From a virus, in IMG/VR virus record IMGVR_UViG_3300046791_000394, positions 1 through 30,504 of that record: a stretch of 30,504 nucleotides of DNA; one strand, given 5' to 3'. A program made the translations under genes and the position numbers. The notes beneath the pieces were generated by a model. That model made no database searches, was not told the origin of the DNA, and saw nothing but the letters and a program-made list of their open reading frames with translations. Below are positions 6,478 through 13,347 of this stretch, piece after piece (the first letter of the stretch is position 1; every line of letters begins with the position of its first letter).

Positions 6478-6965
6478 TGAAAAAGCATTTAGCGCTGTAC
6501 GGCAACGCAAAGATAACCAGGGGTTGGTGCTACGTGTGCCGTCGGTACGCCTTCGTTGTAGATGGCGCCATTCAGTGCTGCGATCGACCCGTCGATGACC
6601 AGGCGCCGACTAGGGCCAGGAGGATGAGCGAACCGCTCCAATCCAGAAAGCTACCTCCGCCCAAATGGCGCGCATGGAGGATGGAGCAGCAGGGGTTCAG
6701 GTGTTTCTACTGCGATCGGGCGTTCGATTCGTCTGTGGTCACCATGAGCGGAGGCAGGGTGAAGAAGAGGAGGCTGATGGCGGTTTGGGATCACATGACC
6801 CCGTTCAAGTATTCTCAGGACAACCGCGACCACAACTTTGTCGCAGCGTGTTGTTTATGTAACGGAATCAAGCGCGACAAGATTTTCCAGACGATCGAGG
6901 AGGCGCGCTTGTTCCTGGCGGCGCGGTGGGCTGAAATCCTAGTGACAGAGGCGGCTTTAGCGTAG
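6477..6965 (+). CDS. HNH endonuclease with N-terminal zinc knuckle
   Basis: 162 aa from ATG 6477 (a GTG one codon upstream is also possible). The N-terminus has cysteines in GWCYVCRRYAFVVDGAIQCC (about 17-35), probably one zinc site. The C-terminal half is an HNH domain: GFRCFYCDRAFD (CxxC at 76 and 79), WDHMTPFKYSQDNRDHN (Asp105-His106 and the central Asn/His), then CCLCNGIKRDKIF (CxxC and the trailing Asn/Lys). It is last in the rightward early operon and lies just before the terminase genes. HNH proteins beside terminases can assist packaging; a homing or host-DNA nuclease role is the alternative. Confidence 0.85.
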   Translation: MKKHLALYGNAKITRGWCYVCRRYAFVVDGAIQCCDRPVDDQAPTRARRMSEPLQSRKLPPPKWRAWRMEQQGFRCFYCDRAFDSSVVTMSGGRVKKRRLMAVWDHMTPFKYSQDNRDHNFVAACCLCNGIKRDKIFQTIEEARLFLAARWAEILVTEAALA

Positions 6966-6971
6966 TACCAT
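6942..6971 (+). promoter_or_regulatory. Putative late promoter
   Basis: GTGACA (6942-6947), an 18-bp spacer and TACCAT (6966-6971), within the end of the HNH gene. The -10 forms the left arm of a 14-bp palindrome. The gap that follows is the longest between plus-strand genes in this area and divides early from late genes. It is weak on its own; the palindrome makes it credible. Confidence 0.45.
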
Positions 6972-6979
6972 GCATGGTA
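6966..6979. promoter_or_regulatory. 14-bp perfect palindrome at the early/late junction
   Basis: TACCATGCATGGTA is fully self-complementary and unlike the GTAACA operators. It overlaps the putative -10 at 6966 and ends 23 nt before the first late gene, so it could be an operator for a second regulator of late transcription. Confidence 0.5.
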
Positions 6980-7002
6980 TCGCAGCGTAGGGCGAAAACC
7001 CC

Positions 7003-7338
7003 ATGTCGGTAGTCTCAGCACTTCTCCCACTCGAGCGCACCCGATGGTACCGGGACAAGGACGGCAACCTCTCGACGTCCAAGCGCTTCGACGAAATCGT
7101 AGGCTTGTCGCTCGACTTCACGGACCATCTTGCGTCGGCCGAGACGGTGAGCAGTGTGTCAACCGTGCCACACGGGGTGACCATCAGCGGTGCGAGCCTT
7201 GCCACGCCGGTTTGGACCGCGAACGTGACTGGCGTAGGGTATCTGGAGTGGACGGCGACGCTCAGCACCGGACGCGTGTTGCAGAGCTTGGTTTGCTTCT
7301 ACGGGACGGACGAGGCGCTGTTGAGCGATTACCGCTGA
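7003..7338 (+). CDS. Small beta-sandwich structural protein (fibre-tail adaptor-like)
   Basis: 111 aa. After a short N-terminus the sequence SLDFTDHLASAETVSSVSTV, then GVTISGAS and YLEWTATLSTGRVLQSLVCF follows the strand pattern of short Ig-like phage structural proteins annotated as fibre-tail adaptors ('DF...L....I.S...V....G..........V.......G..Y.....T.....GR'). No membrane segment. It lies between the early/late boundary and the terminase genes and is the first gene of the late block. The family assignment comes from pattern recall and is moderate. Confidence 0.6.
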   Translation: MSVVSALLPLERTRWYRDKDGNLSTSKRFDEIVGLSLDFTDHLASAETVSSVSTVPHGVTISGASLATPVWTANVTGVGYLEWTATLSTGRVLQSLVCFYGTDEALLSDYR

Positions 7339-7353
7339 GAACAGGATTGCTGA

Positions 7354-7659
7354 ATGGCATTCAGTAAAGGTCAGAGCGGCAACCCAGGTGGTCGGCCCAA
7401 GGCTGTCGTCGGCGTGGCCATGGTGGCGCGTGAGAACTGCCCGCGCGCCATCGAGCGTCTCGCCGAGCTCATGGATAGCGACGACGAGCGCGTTGCCGTG
7501 GCCGCATGCAACGCGGTGCTCGACAGGGGCTTGGGAAAGCCGGCGCAGTCTATACGCAAGACCGTGACCCACGTCCGCAAAAACCCGCGCGAGTTGTCGC
7601 TCGAGGAACTCGAGAAGCGCCTGGCAGAGCTGAGTGCGCAGGAGCCGGCACCCCATTGA
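7354..7659 (+). CDS. terS: DUF5681-type protein, probable small terminase subunit
   Basis: 101 aa. It opens with FSKGQSGNPGGRPK (about 3-16), the diagnostic DUF5681 signature that resembles an AT-hook. Helices follow: REN..RAIERLAELMDSDDE, RVAVAACNAVLDRGLGKPAQ and SLEELEKRLAELSAQ. Proteins of this type commonly sit just before the large terminase and are taken as the DNA-recognition subunit. AGGA lies 7 nt before the ATG. The large-subunit gene starts inside its last 26 bases, consistent with coupled synthesis. Confidence 0.75.
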   Translation: MAFSKGQSGNPGGRPKAVVGVAMVARENCPRAIERLAELMDSDDERVAVAACNAVLDRGLGKPAQSIRKTVTHVRKNPRELSLEELEKRLAELSAQEPAPH

Positions 7660-9112
7660 CGCCGAAGCGATCAAGGAAGAAATCCGCGCGCGCGTCCACG
7701 CGGCGCACGGCCTCCTCTCGTTCGCGAGGTACACGCACCCGAGCTGGCAAGCAGGGCCGCACCACGAAGCAATCTGCGACCTGCTTGAGCGAGTCGAGTC
7801 TGGACGAGTGCATCGGGCGATTATTGAAGCGCCTCCACGACACGGAAAGTCTGAGCTCGTTTCTCGTCGTTTCCCCGCATGGTACTTGGGTCGAAACCCC
7901 GAGCGCGAGGTCATCTCGACCGCGTACGGTGCCGACCTCGCGATAGACGAATACGGGCGCAAGGTCCGCAACATCGTCCGCGACCCAGCGTTCGGGAACG
8001 TCTTCCCCAACGTCGAGCTCGCCGAAGACTCGCAAGCCGCCGGCCGCTGGAACACGAACAAGGGCGGCGGCTACCTCGCAGCCGGCGTAGGCGGAGGCAT
8101 CACGGGACGCGGCGCGCACCTGTTCCTCGTCGATGACCCATTCAAGGGCCGCGCCGAGGCCGACAGCGAGCGCGAGCGCGCCATGGTGTGGAGCTGGTAC
8201 GACTCCGAGGTGAAGACGCGTCTTGCTCCGGGCGGCGCCATCGTCATCGTCAACACGCGCTGGCACGAGGAAGACCTCGCCGGCATGGTGTTGAAGCATC
8301 ACGGCGACGAGGGCTGGGAAGTGCTGAAGCTCCCCGCCATCGCGAACGAGGGTACCAAGAACGAGGCCGCGTTGTGGCCCGAGCGCTTCGACCTTGAATA
8401 TTTATGCGCGCTCCGCTCGAGCTACATGAAGTCTCACCCGCGCGAATGGCACGCGCTCTACCAGCAGTCGCCGCGGTCCGAGACGGGCACCTACATCAAG
8501 CGCGAGTGGTTCCAGCAGCGCTACGACAAGGCGCCAAAGACGAACGTATACATCGCCAGCGACTTCGCCATCACAGAGGCGGAGGAGGGCTCGGACCCGG
8601 ACTACACCGAGCACGGCGTGTTCGGGCTTGGCGCCGATGACAAGCTCTACGTGCTCGATTGGTGGAGCGGGCAGAAGACCACGGACGTGTGGGTCGAGGA
8701 ACTGTTGCGGCTCGTGCAGAAGTGGAAGCCGCTCTGCTGGTTCGGTGAGGGCGGCGTCGTCGGTAAGGCGGTCGAGCCACTCATGGTGCGGATGATGCGC
8801 GAGCGGCGGATCTACTGCCGCACCGAGAGACTGTCACCCATCCACGATAAGGCGACCCGCGGGCGTGCGTTTCAGGGCAGAGCGCACGCTGGGCACGTGC
8901 TGTTCCCGGGCGGGCAGGAGTGGGCCGAGCGCGTCATTAACCAGTGCGTCGCGTTCCCTGGCGGGGCGCATGACGATGCGTTCGACGTCATGGCGTGGAT
9001 GGGGCTTGCGATCGACCAGGCGCACCCGGCGATTGCGCGGCCTGCACCGAAGCCGGCCAAGCGACGCGACTACGCTGAGCCGCCAGTCGCCAACACTTTC
9101 AAAATCGTGTAG
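7634..9112 (+). CDS. terL: Terminase large subunit
   Basis: 492 aa from GTG 7634; no other start would keep the N-terminus. The ATPase domain shows Walker A EAPPRHGKSE (65-74), Walker B HLFLVDDP (162-169) and a coupling motif VNTRWHEEDLAG (206-217). The RNase H-like nuclease shows Asp310 in VYIASDFAIT, Glu372 in WFGEGG and an aspartate cluster in GAHDDAFDVMAW (444-455). The full length fits phage headful or cos packaging motors. It would dock on the portal, whose gene unexpectedly lies on the other strand. Confidence 0.96.
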   Translation: MRRSRHPIDAEAIKEEIRARVHAAHGLLSFARYTHPSWQAGPHHEAICDLLERVESGRVHRAIIEAPPRHGKSELVSRRFPAWYLGRNPEREVISTAYGADLAIDEYGRKVRNIVRDPAFGNVFPNVELAEDSQAAGRWNTNKGGGYLAAGVGGGITGRGAHLFLVDDPFKGRAEADSERERAMVWSWYDSEVKTRLAPGGAIVIVNTRWHEEDLAGMVLKHHGDEGWEVLKLPAIANEGTKNEAALWPERFDLEYLCALRSSYMKSHPREWHALYQQSPRSETGTYIKREWFQQRYDKAPKTNVYIASDFAITEAEEGSDPDYTEHGVFGLGADDKLYVLDWWSGQKTTDVWVEELLRLVQKWKPLCWFGEGGVVGKAVEPLMVRMMRERRIYCRTERLSPIHDKATRGRAFQGRAHAGHVLFPGGQEWAERVINQCVAFPGGAHDDAFDVMAWMGLAIDQAHPAIARPAPKPAKRRDYAEPPVANTFKIV

Positions 9113-9121
9113 GGAGGAACC

Positions 9122-9304
9122 ATGAACGGTAAAGGCTCATCCCCGCGCCCGATGACCGTGTCGCGCGAGGAGTTTCGGGAGAGATGGGAGGAGACGTTTC
9201 AGCGATCGCCGAGCCGTAGCTCGCGCCGAACGGCCTCAACGCGCTCGCGGGTGACCGGGGGCGAGCATGGCGGCGAGCACTCCAGCCAGACGCACGGCCG
9301 GTAG
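9122..9304 (+). CDS. Small ORF with strong ribosome site; possible truncated gene
   Basis: 60 aa. GGGAGGA sits about 4 nt before the ATG, one of the best ribosome sites in the window. The first 28 residues (SPRPMTVSREEFRERWEETF) look like a genuine charged helical protein. From about 9200 onward the reading becomes Ser/Arg/His/Gly-rich, just where it starts to overlap the minus-strand gene ending at 9199. This is what would be expected if a real gene had been joined to inverted DNA. It could also be an intact small protein. Confidence 0.42.
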   Translation: MNGKGSSPRPMTVSREEFRERWEETFQRSPSRSSRRTASTRSRVTGGEHGGEHSSQTHGR

Positions 9305-9375
9305 TTGGCCAGGCCGTAGCCAGACAACCTCGTCCGCCCCGGTTTGCAGCGCCGGCCGCAACGGTTGCAGGTCAA
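9199..9375 (-). CDS. Small cysteine-rich protein at the end of the minus-strand block
   Basis: 58 aa, taking TTG at 9375, which forms a TTGA overlap with the stop of the upstream gene; a longer ATG start at 9438 would overlap that gene heavily. The sequence TCNRCGRRCKPGRTRLSGYG, then YRPCVWLECSPPCSPP has six cysteines in CxxC-like spacing, suggesting a zinc knuckle. It ends in a charged helix (ERVEAVRRELRLGDR). It overlaps the plus-strand ORF at 9122-9304 tail to tail, so at most one of the two may be functional over its full length. Confidence 0.45.
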   Translation of the reverse strand: MTCNRCGRRCKPGRTRLSGYGLANYRPCVWLECSPPCSPPVTRERVEAVRRELRLGDR

Positions 9376-9779
9376 CGCCCGCTCATCGGCCGCGTCAGCC
9401 TGTCCTGATGCGTGATCATCCGCGCCGCGATGATGCACGCCGACACGAGCCGCCCCGGGATGTTGGTCTCACCGGCCTTCCCGTCCGACACGCGCTTGCC
9501 GACGACGCGGAACATGTTGGTGTGCGGGTTGTAGCCGAGAATGCGACCGACGCCGAAGCCGGTATCCCAGCCGACAGCCGCAACGCCTAGCTCGGCCTCG
9601 TACAGCGATAGGTCAGCCTCGGTCATGCGGATACCAGGCCCGGGGCCAGCCCACGCCTTGGCCCGCGCCGTGTCGAAGTAGCGCCGCCCGTCCAGGTGTG
9701 TCGCCCACCGGTCACGCTCCGGCTTATAGAGGCGGTTGTTCCGACGCCCAACGCGGGCCTCTTTGATAATGGCGACCAT
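9372..9779 (-). CDS. Protein of unknown function downstream of the portal gene
   Basis: 135 aa. The ATG at 9779 shares one base with the portal stop, and a GTG one codon upstream is an alternative. The sequence is mixed alpha/beta with no membrane span: RNNRLYKPERDRWATHLDGR, TEADLSLYEAELGVAAVGW, FGVGRILGYNPHTNMFRVV and GKAGETNIPGRLVSACIIAA. No family is recognised. Its tight coupling to the portal suggests a virion or portal-assembly role, but this is inference. Confidence 0.7.
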   Translation of the reverse strand: MVAIIKEARVGRRNNRLYKPERDRWATHLDGRRYFDTARAKAWAGPGPGIRMTEADLSLYEAELGVAAVGWDTGFGVGRILGYNPHTNMFRVVGKRVSDGKAGETNIPGRLVSACIIAARMITHQDRLTRPMSGR

Positions 9780-11875
9780 CACACTCCTCCAGGCGGACCC
9801 ATGCCGCCGCTGAACGCACCGCTCATCTTCTCGCCAGCGCTCGCAGCGTGGAGCATCGACTGCGCCTTGCTCTGCTCGATGTCGGCCTGGGCTTTCGGCC
9901 CGGTCGTCTGCGCCTTCGCCATGCTCTCCGCGGCCCTCGCCTTGTTGAGCTGGGCCATGGACTGCGTCACGTCGAGCTGAGCTTTCGCGCCGGCCATCTG
10001 CATCTGCTGTTGCATCTGCTGCTGTTGGGCCTGTTGCGGGTTCGGCGGCTTGTCCATCTCTTTGAGGATCTCGCGCTTGTCGCGGAAGGCGGACAGCTTG
10101 ATCAGCGTCTTCACGAGCAGGCCGGCGAGGTCCGGGCGGGCCTGCAACGTCGGCGCGAACAGCTCGGACAGCTTCGCGAACTCCTCATCCTCGAGGACCG
10201 CGGTCTCGGGCGCTTCGGTGATGGTGATGTCGACCATTGCCTCGGCGACATCGTTCTCGATGATCTGAACCTGCATCGCCGGGTCCTGAGCGATCATCGC
10301 GAGCATGTGCTGCTCGCCGCCGGGCGGTGGCTGACCCATCATCATCGCCTGCTCCGACATGAACTGGTGCATCTGCTGGACGCGTTGCATGATGCTTTGC
10401 GCGTCCTGGGCCGCTGCGGTCTGGAACGCGACCGGCATCGGCACGCCCTTCTGGAGGAGCTCCTGCATGCGCTGGGTGCGCGTCAGGCGGCGGTTCAGAC
10501 CGACCCAGCGGTAACCGGCGGTCTCCTCCTCGTCGGTGACACGCAGCCACAGTTCATCCGTCCAGAACTGCTTGATGCAGCCGTAGATGTGCCAGTAGGT
10601 GTTGAGGCGCCACTTGCCGAAGATCTCGAAGACGGGGCCGTTCGCTCGCGCCGCGCTCTTCTGGCGAGCCATGAACGCACGGCCCGATGCACCCTGGGGC
10701 AGGTCGGGCAGGTTGGCCGAGGCGGGACCGACGCCATCGAGCGCCTGCTTTGCCTCCTGTAGCATCGCGACCTGGCCGTTGGTCATGTCGGCGCCGGTGT
10801 TGATCTGGATACGCCCTTCCTGGAGCGCTCCGGGACTGACCTTCACCGCGCCGTCGGGCCTCGCGAGCTCCTCGAGGGCGTTGTTGATGTCCTCGACTGA
10901 GCCGTCCTCGTAGACGACCTGGCGCGTGTTCGTCTGGTGCAGCCACTTCGAATAGCGCTTGTTCACCTCGTCCTGGGGCGAGATCATGTCCCGCACCGGT
11001 CCGTGCGCCATGTTGTCGTCATCGACATAGCAGCGGATGGCGACGATCGGGCACCATGGCCGTCCCGTGCGCGGGTCGAGGTAGGCCGAGGGTGCAAACT
11101 CGCTCAGCTCGATCGAGTCGGTGAAGTCGCTGCGGTACCAGTCCTTGCCGACCCGCTCGTACATCTCGCAGATCTTGACCCGCTTGCGCTTGCCGTCGAA
11201 CCAGAACTTCGGCCGGTCATCGGTCGTGTCGTCGCCTACGCCGAAGTGGCGCTCGCAACCCTTCTCGAGCTCGGCGGCCTTGTCGGGGTAGATCTCAAGC
11301 GCGTCGTCGAGATCGAACCACTGGATGTTCGCGATCCACTTCGCATCGGAGCAGTCGCGGCGATGCGCCTTCGGGTCGATCGCGAGCTGCTTCCACGGGA
11401 TATGCAGCGCGGTGCAGCGGTAGCCGTCGTCGCTGTCGCTCTGGATGATGCTGCCGCCGTAACCCGCGTTGAGCAGGTCGAGCATCACGTCGCCGCCGAT
11501 CTCGTCGAGCTGCTGGTCCTCCTCGACGAACCGGAGCGCATCCGTCATCGCCCTGGCGCTGTCCTCGTGCTTCGGAGTGCGCGGCTTGGCTACCGGGTCA
11601 ACGCGCTTGTCGATCTCCTCGCCGCGGATCGAGTTGACCTTCCCGCGGATGAGGTTGCGGACGGTGGGCGGCTGCTTGCGCTTGTTGAGCGCTCGCAGTT
11701 CCTCCGCGGTGTACTGCTTGCCATAGTAGTACTGCTCGTCTCGGAGGCTCTCCTGTCGTGCATCGGCAGTCGACGCCATCCAGTCGTCAATACGGTCCAC
11801 GCGCGAGGACAGAGATGGAGCCTCGACGGCCTCAACCTCGACTTCGACCACCGCGACGGGAGCCGCGTCAGCCAT
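9779..11875 (-). CDS. Portal protein, P22 type
   Basis: 698 aa, close to the 725 aa of the P22 portal. Typical features: YYYGKQYTAEELRALNKRKQ, PPTVRNLIRGKVNSIRGEE near 70-85, FVEEDQQLDEIGGDVMLDLL, YGGSIIQ and IPWKQLAIDPKAHRRDCSDA (about 165-185), RDMISPQDEVNKRYSKWLHQ, and GASGRAFMARQKSA followed by FGKWRLNTYWHI. The C-terminal 90 residues are a Gln/Ala/Met-rich coiled coil, comparable to the P22 portal barrel. It should form the dodecameric DNA gate at the capsid vertex. The ATG lies 3 bp after the fibre-like gene and has no strong ribosome site, so translation is probably coupled. Its strand is opposite to terminase and capsid, unlike P22. Confidence 0.93.
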   Translation of the reverse strand: MADAAPVAVVEVEVEAVEAPSLSSRVDRIDDWMASTADARQESLRDEQYYYGKQYTAEELRALNKRKQPPTVRNLIRGKVNSIRGEEIDKRVDPVAKPRTPKHEDSARAMTDALRFVEEDQQLDEIGGDVMLDLLNAGYGGSIIQSDSDDGYRCTALHIPWKQLAIDPKAHRRDCSDAKWIANIQWFDLDDALEIYPDKAAELEKGCERHFGVGDDTTDDRPKFWFDGKRKRVKICEMYERVGKDWYRSDFTDSIELSEFAPSAYLDPRTGRPWCPIVAIRCYVDDDNMAHGPVRDMISPQDEVNKRYSKWLHQTNTRQVVYEDGSVEDINNALEELARPDGAVKVSPGALQEGRIQINTGADMTNGQVAMLQEAKQALDGVGPASANLPDLPQGASGRAFMARQKSAARANGPVFEIFGKWRLNTYWHIYGCIKQFWTDELWLRVTDEEETAGYRWVGLNRRLTRTQRMQELLQKGVPMPVAFQTAAAQDAQSIMQRVQQMHQFMSEQAMMMGQPPPGGEQHMLAMIAQDPAMQVQIIENDVAEAMVDITITEAPETAVLEDEEFAKLSELFAPTLQARPDLAGLLVKTLIKLSAFRDKREILKEMDKPPNPQQAQQQQMQQQMQMAGAKAQLDVTQSMAQLNKARAAESMAKAQTTGPKAQADIEQSKAQSMLHAASAGEKMSGAFSGGMGPPGGV

Positions 11876-11878
11876 GGG

Positions 11879-13168
11879 TTACTGCGGGCCGCAGTAGTAG
11901 TTGACGAGCTTGACGTCCGGAGCCGACGCGCCCGAGGCCCCGATGATGATGGTCGGGACAACGACCGTCGCCGCGGTGAACGTGAACGCTACCGCACTCG
12001 CGTCGGTCGCGAGGGCAGCGTAAGCAGCAACCACAGCCGCCTGCATCTGGGCCGCCGTGGAGCCGGCCGGGGTTGTCGTCGCGAGCTTGTAGGTCACGAC
12101 GCCGCCGGCGGACACGTTGACCTCGATGGCCAGAATGTCGCCGTTGGCCGCCGCTGCATGAGCGAGGGCGGTCGAAACGTCGACGTTCGCCTTGCTCGTC
12201 TCGGTGGACAGCGCCCCGGCGTTGTCCTTGATGCCGATGCACGCCTTTTCCGGGTAGGCGGTCTGAAACTCGGCGAGCGTGCTGGCCGTTACGTATGCCC
12301 CGAGCACACGGAAACCGGCCATGAGGTGGGTAATGTTCGCGCGGGTCGTGACGAGGAAAGCGCACCGGAGCTTGAACGCCGCAGACGTTCCGGTCAGATA
12401 CGAGCGGGCCGAGCCGAGCACGATGCCCTGCGTGATCTCGAGACTGTCGGTCGCTGTATTGTCGAGAGTGAGCAGCCAACCGGTGGTGCTCGGGGTGAGC
12501 CCGTTGGCGGCAAGAAGCGTGTCCGCGCCGAGCGCGCCGACACCCTGGGCGAGCTCGAAGTAGTGCTCCGGGCTGCCGACCCAGAAGAAGTCCTGCTGTG
12601 CATTCGCCGCGGTCTTGATGGCACCGGTCGTCTTGGCGAAAAGCGGGACCTCGCGCTCCTGGGTGAAGTCGATCGAGGTGGCGTTGCTGATCGCCGAGGC
12701 CATCGACACCCATGATGGGACGAGCCCGTCCGTGGTGGCCAGGACAGTGTTCGCGGCGCCGATGCCCAGGCGCGCCAGCGTCGAGGCCGTGGCCTTGTAG
12801 ATCAGGTCGCCCGCGGCCTGGCTGGCCTGGGTGATGTTGATCAGGGCCGTCAGCCCGGCCGAAGACAGCGTGATGTCACCCGTGACCGCCTGCGAAACGA
12901 CGTCCGTGCCGTCGCCCATGACGATCTGGCCGGCGGCCTTAGCTGCGAATCGTTCGAGCGCGGATGTTCCGCGCCTGAGCAGATCGCCGCGGACGTTGTT
13001 GGCCACCTCGAGGTCGGCCGTGATGCCGGTCGCGTCGGCCCGAGCGACAACCGAGTCGGCGATCACCAAGGCGAGCTGGCTGGCTGTCTTGTCCCAGTAG
13101 ACGCCGTACGACTGGCCGTAGACGGTCCCGCCGGTGGCCCTTACGTAGCGATCAGGATTCAGCGCCAT
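11879..13168 (-). CDS. Fibre-like virion protein with C-terminal beta-sandwich
   Basis: 429 aa. The first 170 residues contain short fibre modules: GDLLRRGTSALERFAAKAAG, QIVMGDGTDVVSQAVTGDIT, SSAGLTALINITQA and GDLIYKATASTLARLGIGAA, like repeats in phage tail and head fibres. Residues about 185-429 form a larger beta-rich domain (FFWVGSPEHYFELAQG ... AFKLRCAFLVTTRANITHLM ... APDVKLVNYYCGPQ) resembling concanavalin-like modules found on phage virions. GGAGTAA precedes the ATG. It has no signal peptide. Lying directly before the portal, it may be a head or tail decoration or a receptor-binding fibre. Which of these is unknown. Confidence 0.68.
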   Translation of the reverse strand: MALNPDRYVRATGGTVYGQSYGVYWDKTASQLALVIADSVVARADATGITADLEVANNVRGDLLRRGTSALERFAAKAAGQIVMGDGTDVVSQAVTGDITLSSAGLTALINITQASQAAGDLIYKATASTLARLGIGAANTVLATTDGLVPSWVSMASAISNATSIDFTQEREVPLFAKTTGAIKTAANAQQDFFWVGSPEHYFELAQGVGALGADTLLAANGLTPSTTGWLLTLDNTATDSLEITQGIVLGSARSYLTGTSAAFKLRCAFLVTTRANITHLMAGFRVLGAYVTASTLAEFQTAYPEKACIGIKDNAGALSTETSKANVDVSTALAHAAAANGDILAIEVNVSAGGVVTYKLATTTPAGSTAAQMQAAVVAAYAALATDASAVAFTFTAATVVVPTIIIGASGASAPDVKLVNYYCGPQ

Positions 13169-13174
13169 GCGTCG

Positions 13175-13342
13175 TTACTCCGGGCAAATGCAGTCGTAGT
13201 CGCCGATCGCGTCGTGCTGGCAGATCTCATCGCGCGCATCGCACGGCGGCGCCGGGACAGGCGGGCGTGTCTTCGGGCCACAGCAGTACACGGCGACCCC
13301 TAGACCGGCGGCGAGCACGATCGTGGTGATGAAGCGGACCAT
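13175..13342 (-). CDS. Small exported or membrane protein, Cys/Pro-rich (55 aa)
   Basis: ATG at 13342, 5 bp after the stop of the lipoprotein gene; its stop is 6 bp before the fibre gene. MVRFITTIVLAAGLGVAVYC gives a basic n-region and hydrophobic span ending in Cys-Cys. The rest, CGPKTRPPVPAPPCDARDEI and then CQHDAIGDYDCICPE, is Pro-rich with five more cysteines. VYC is a poor lipobox, so either an uncleaved anchor or an atypical lipoprotein is possible. A long alternative reading through this region (to 13948) is antisense-like and rejected. The function is unknown. Confidence 0.6.
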   Translation of the reverse strand: MVRFITTIVLAAGLGVAVYCCGPKTRPPVPAPPCDARDEICQHDAIGDYDCICPE

Positions 13343-13347
13343 CGCGG

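Noticed and set aside
10937-12715. 592-codon plus-strand ORF across the portal and fibre genes
   Set aside because: It is antisense to two well-supported genes, has an odd composition (Val/Arg/Asp-rich) and no ribosome site. Long open antisense frames are common in GC-rich DNA.
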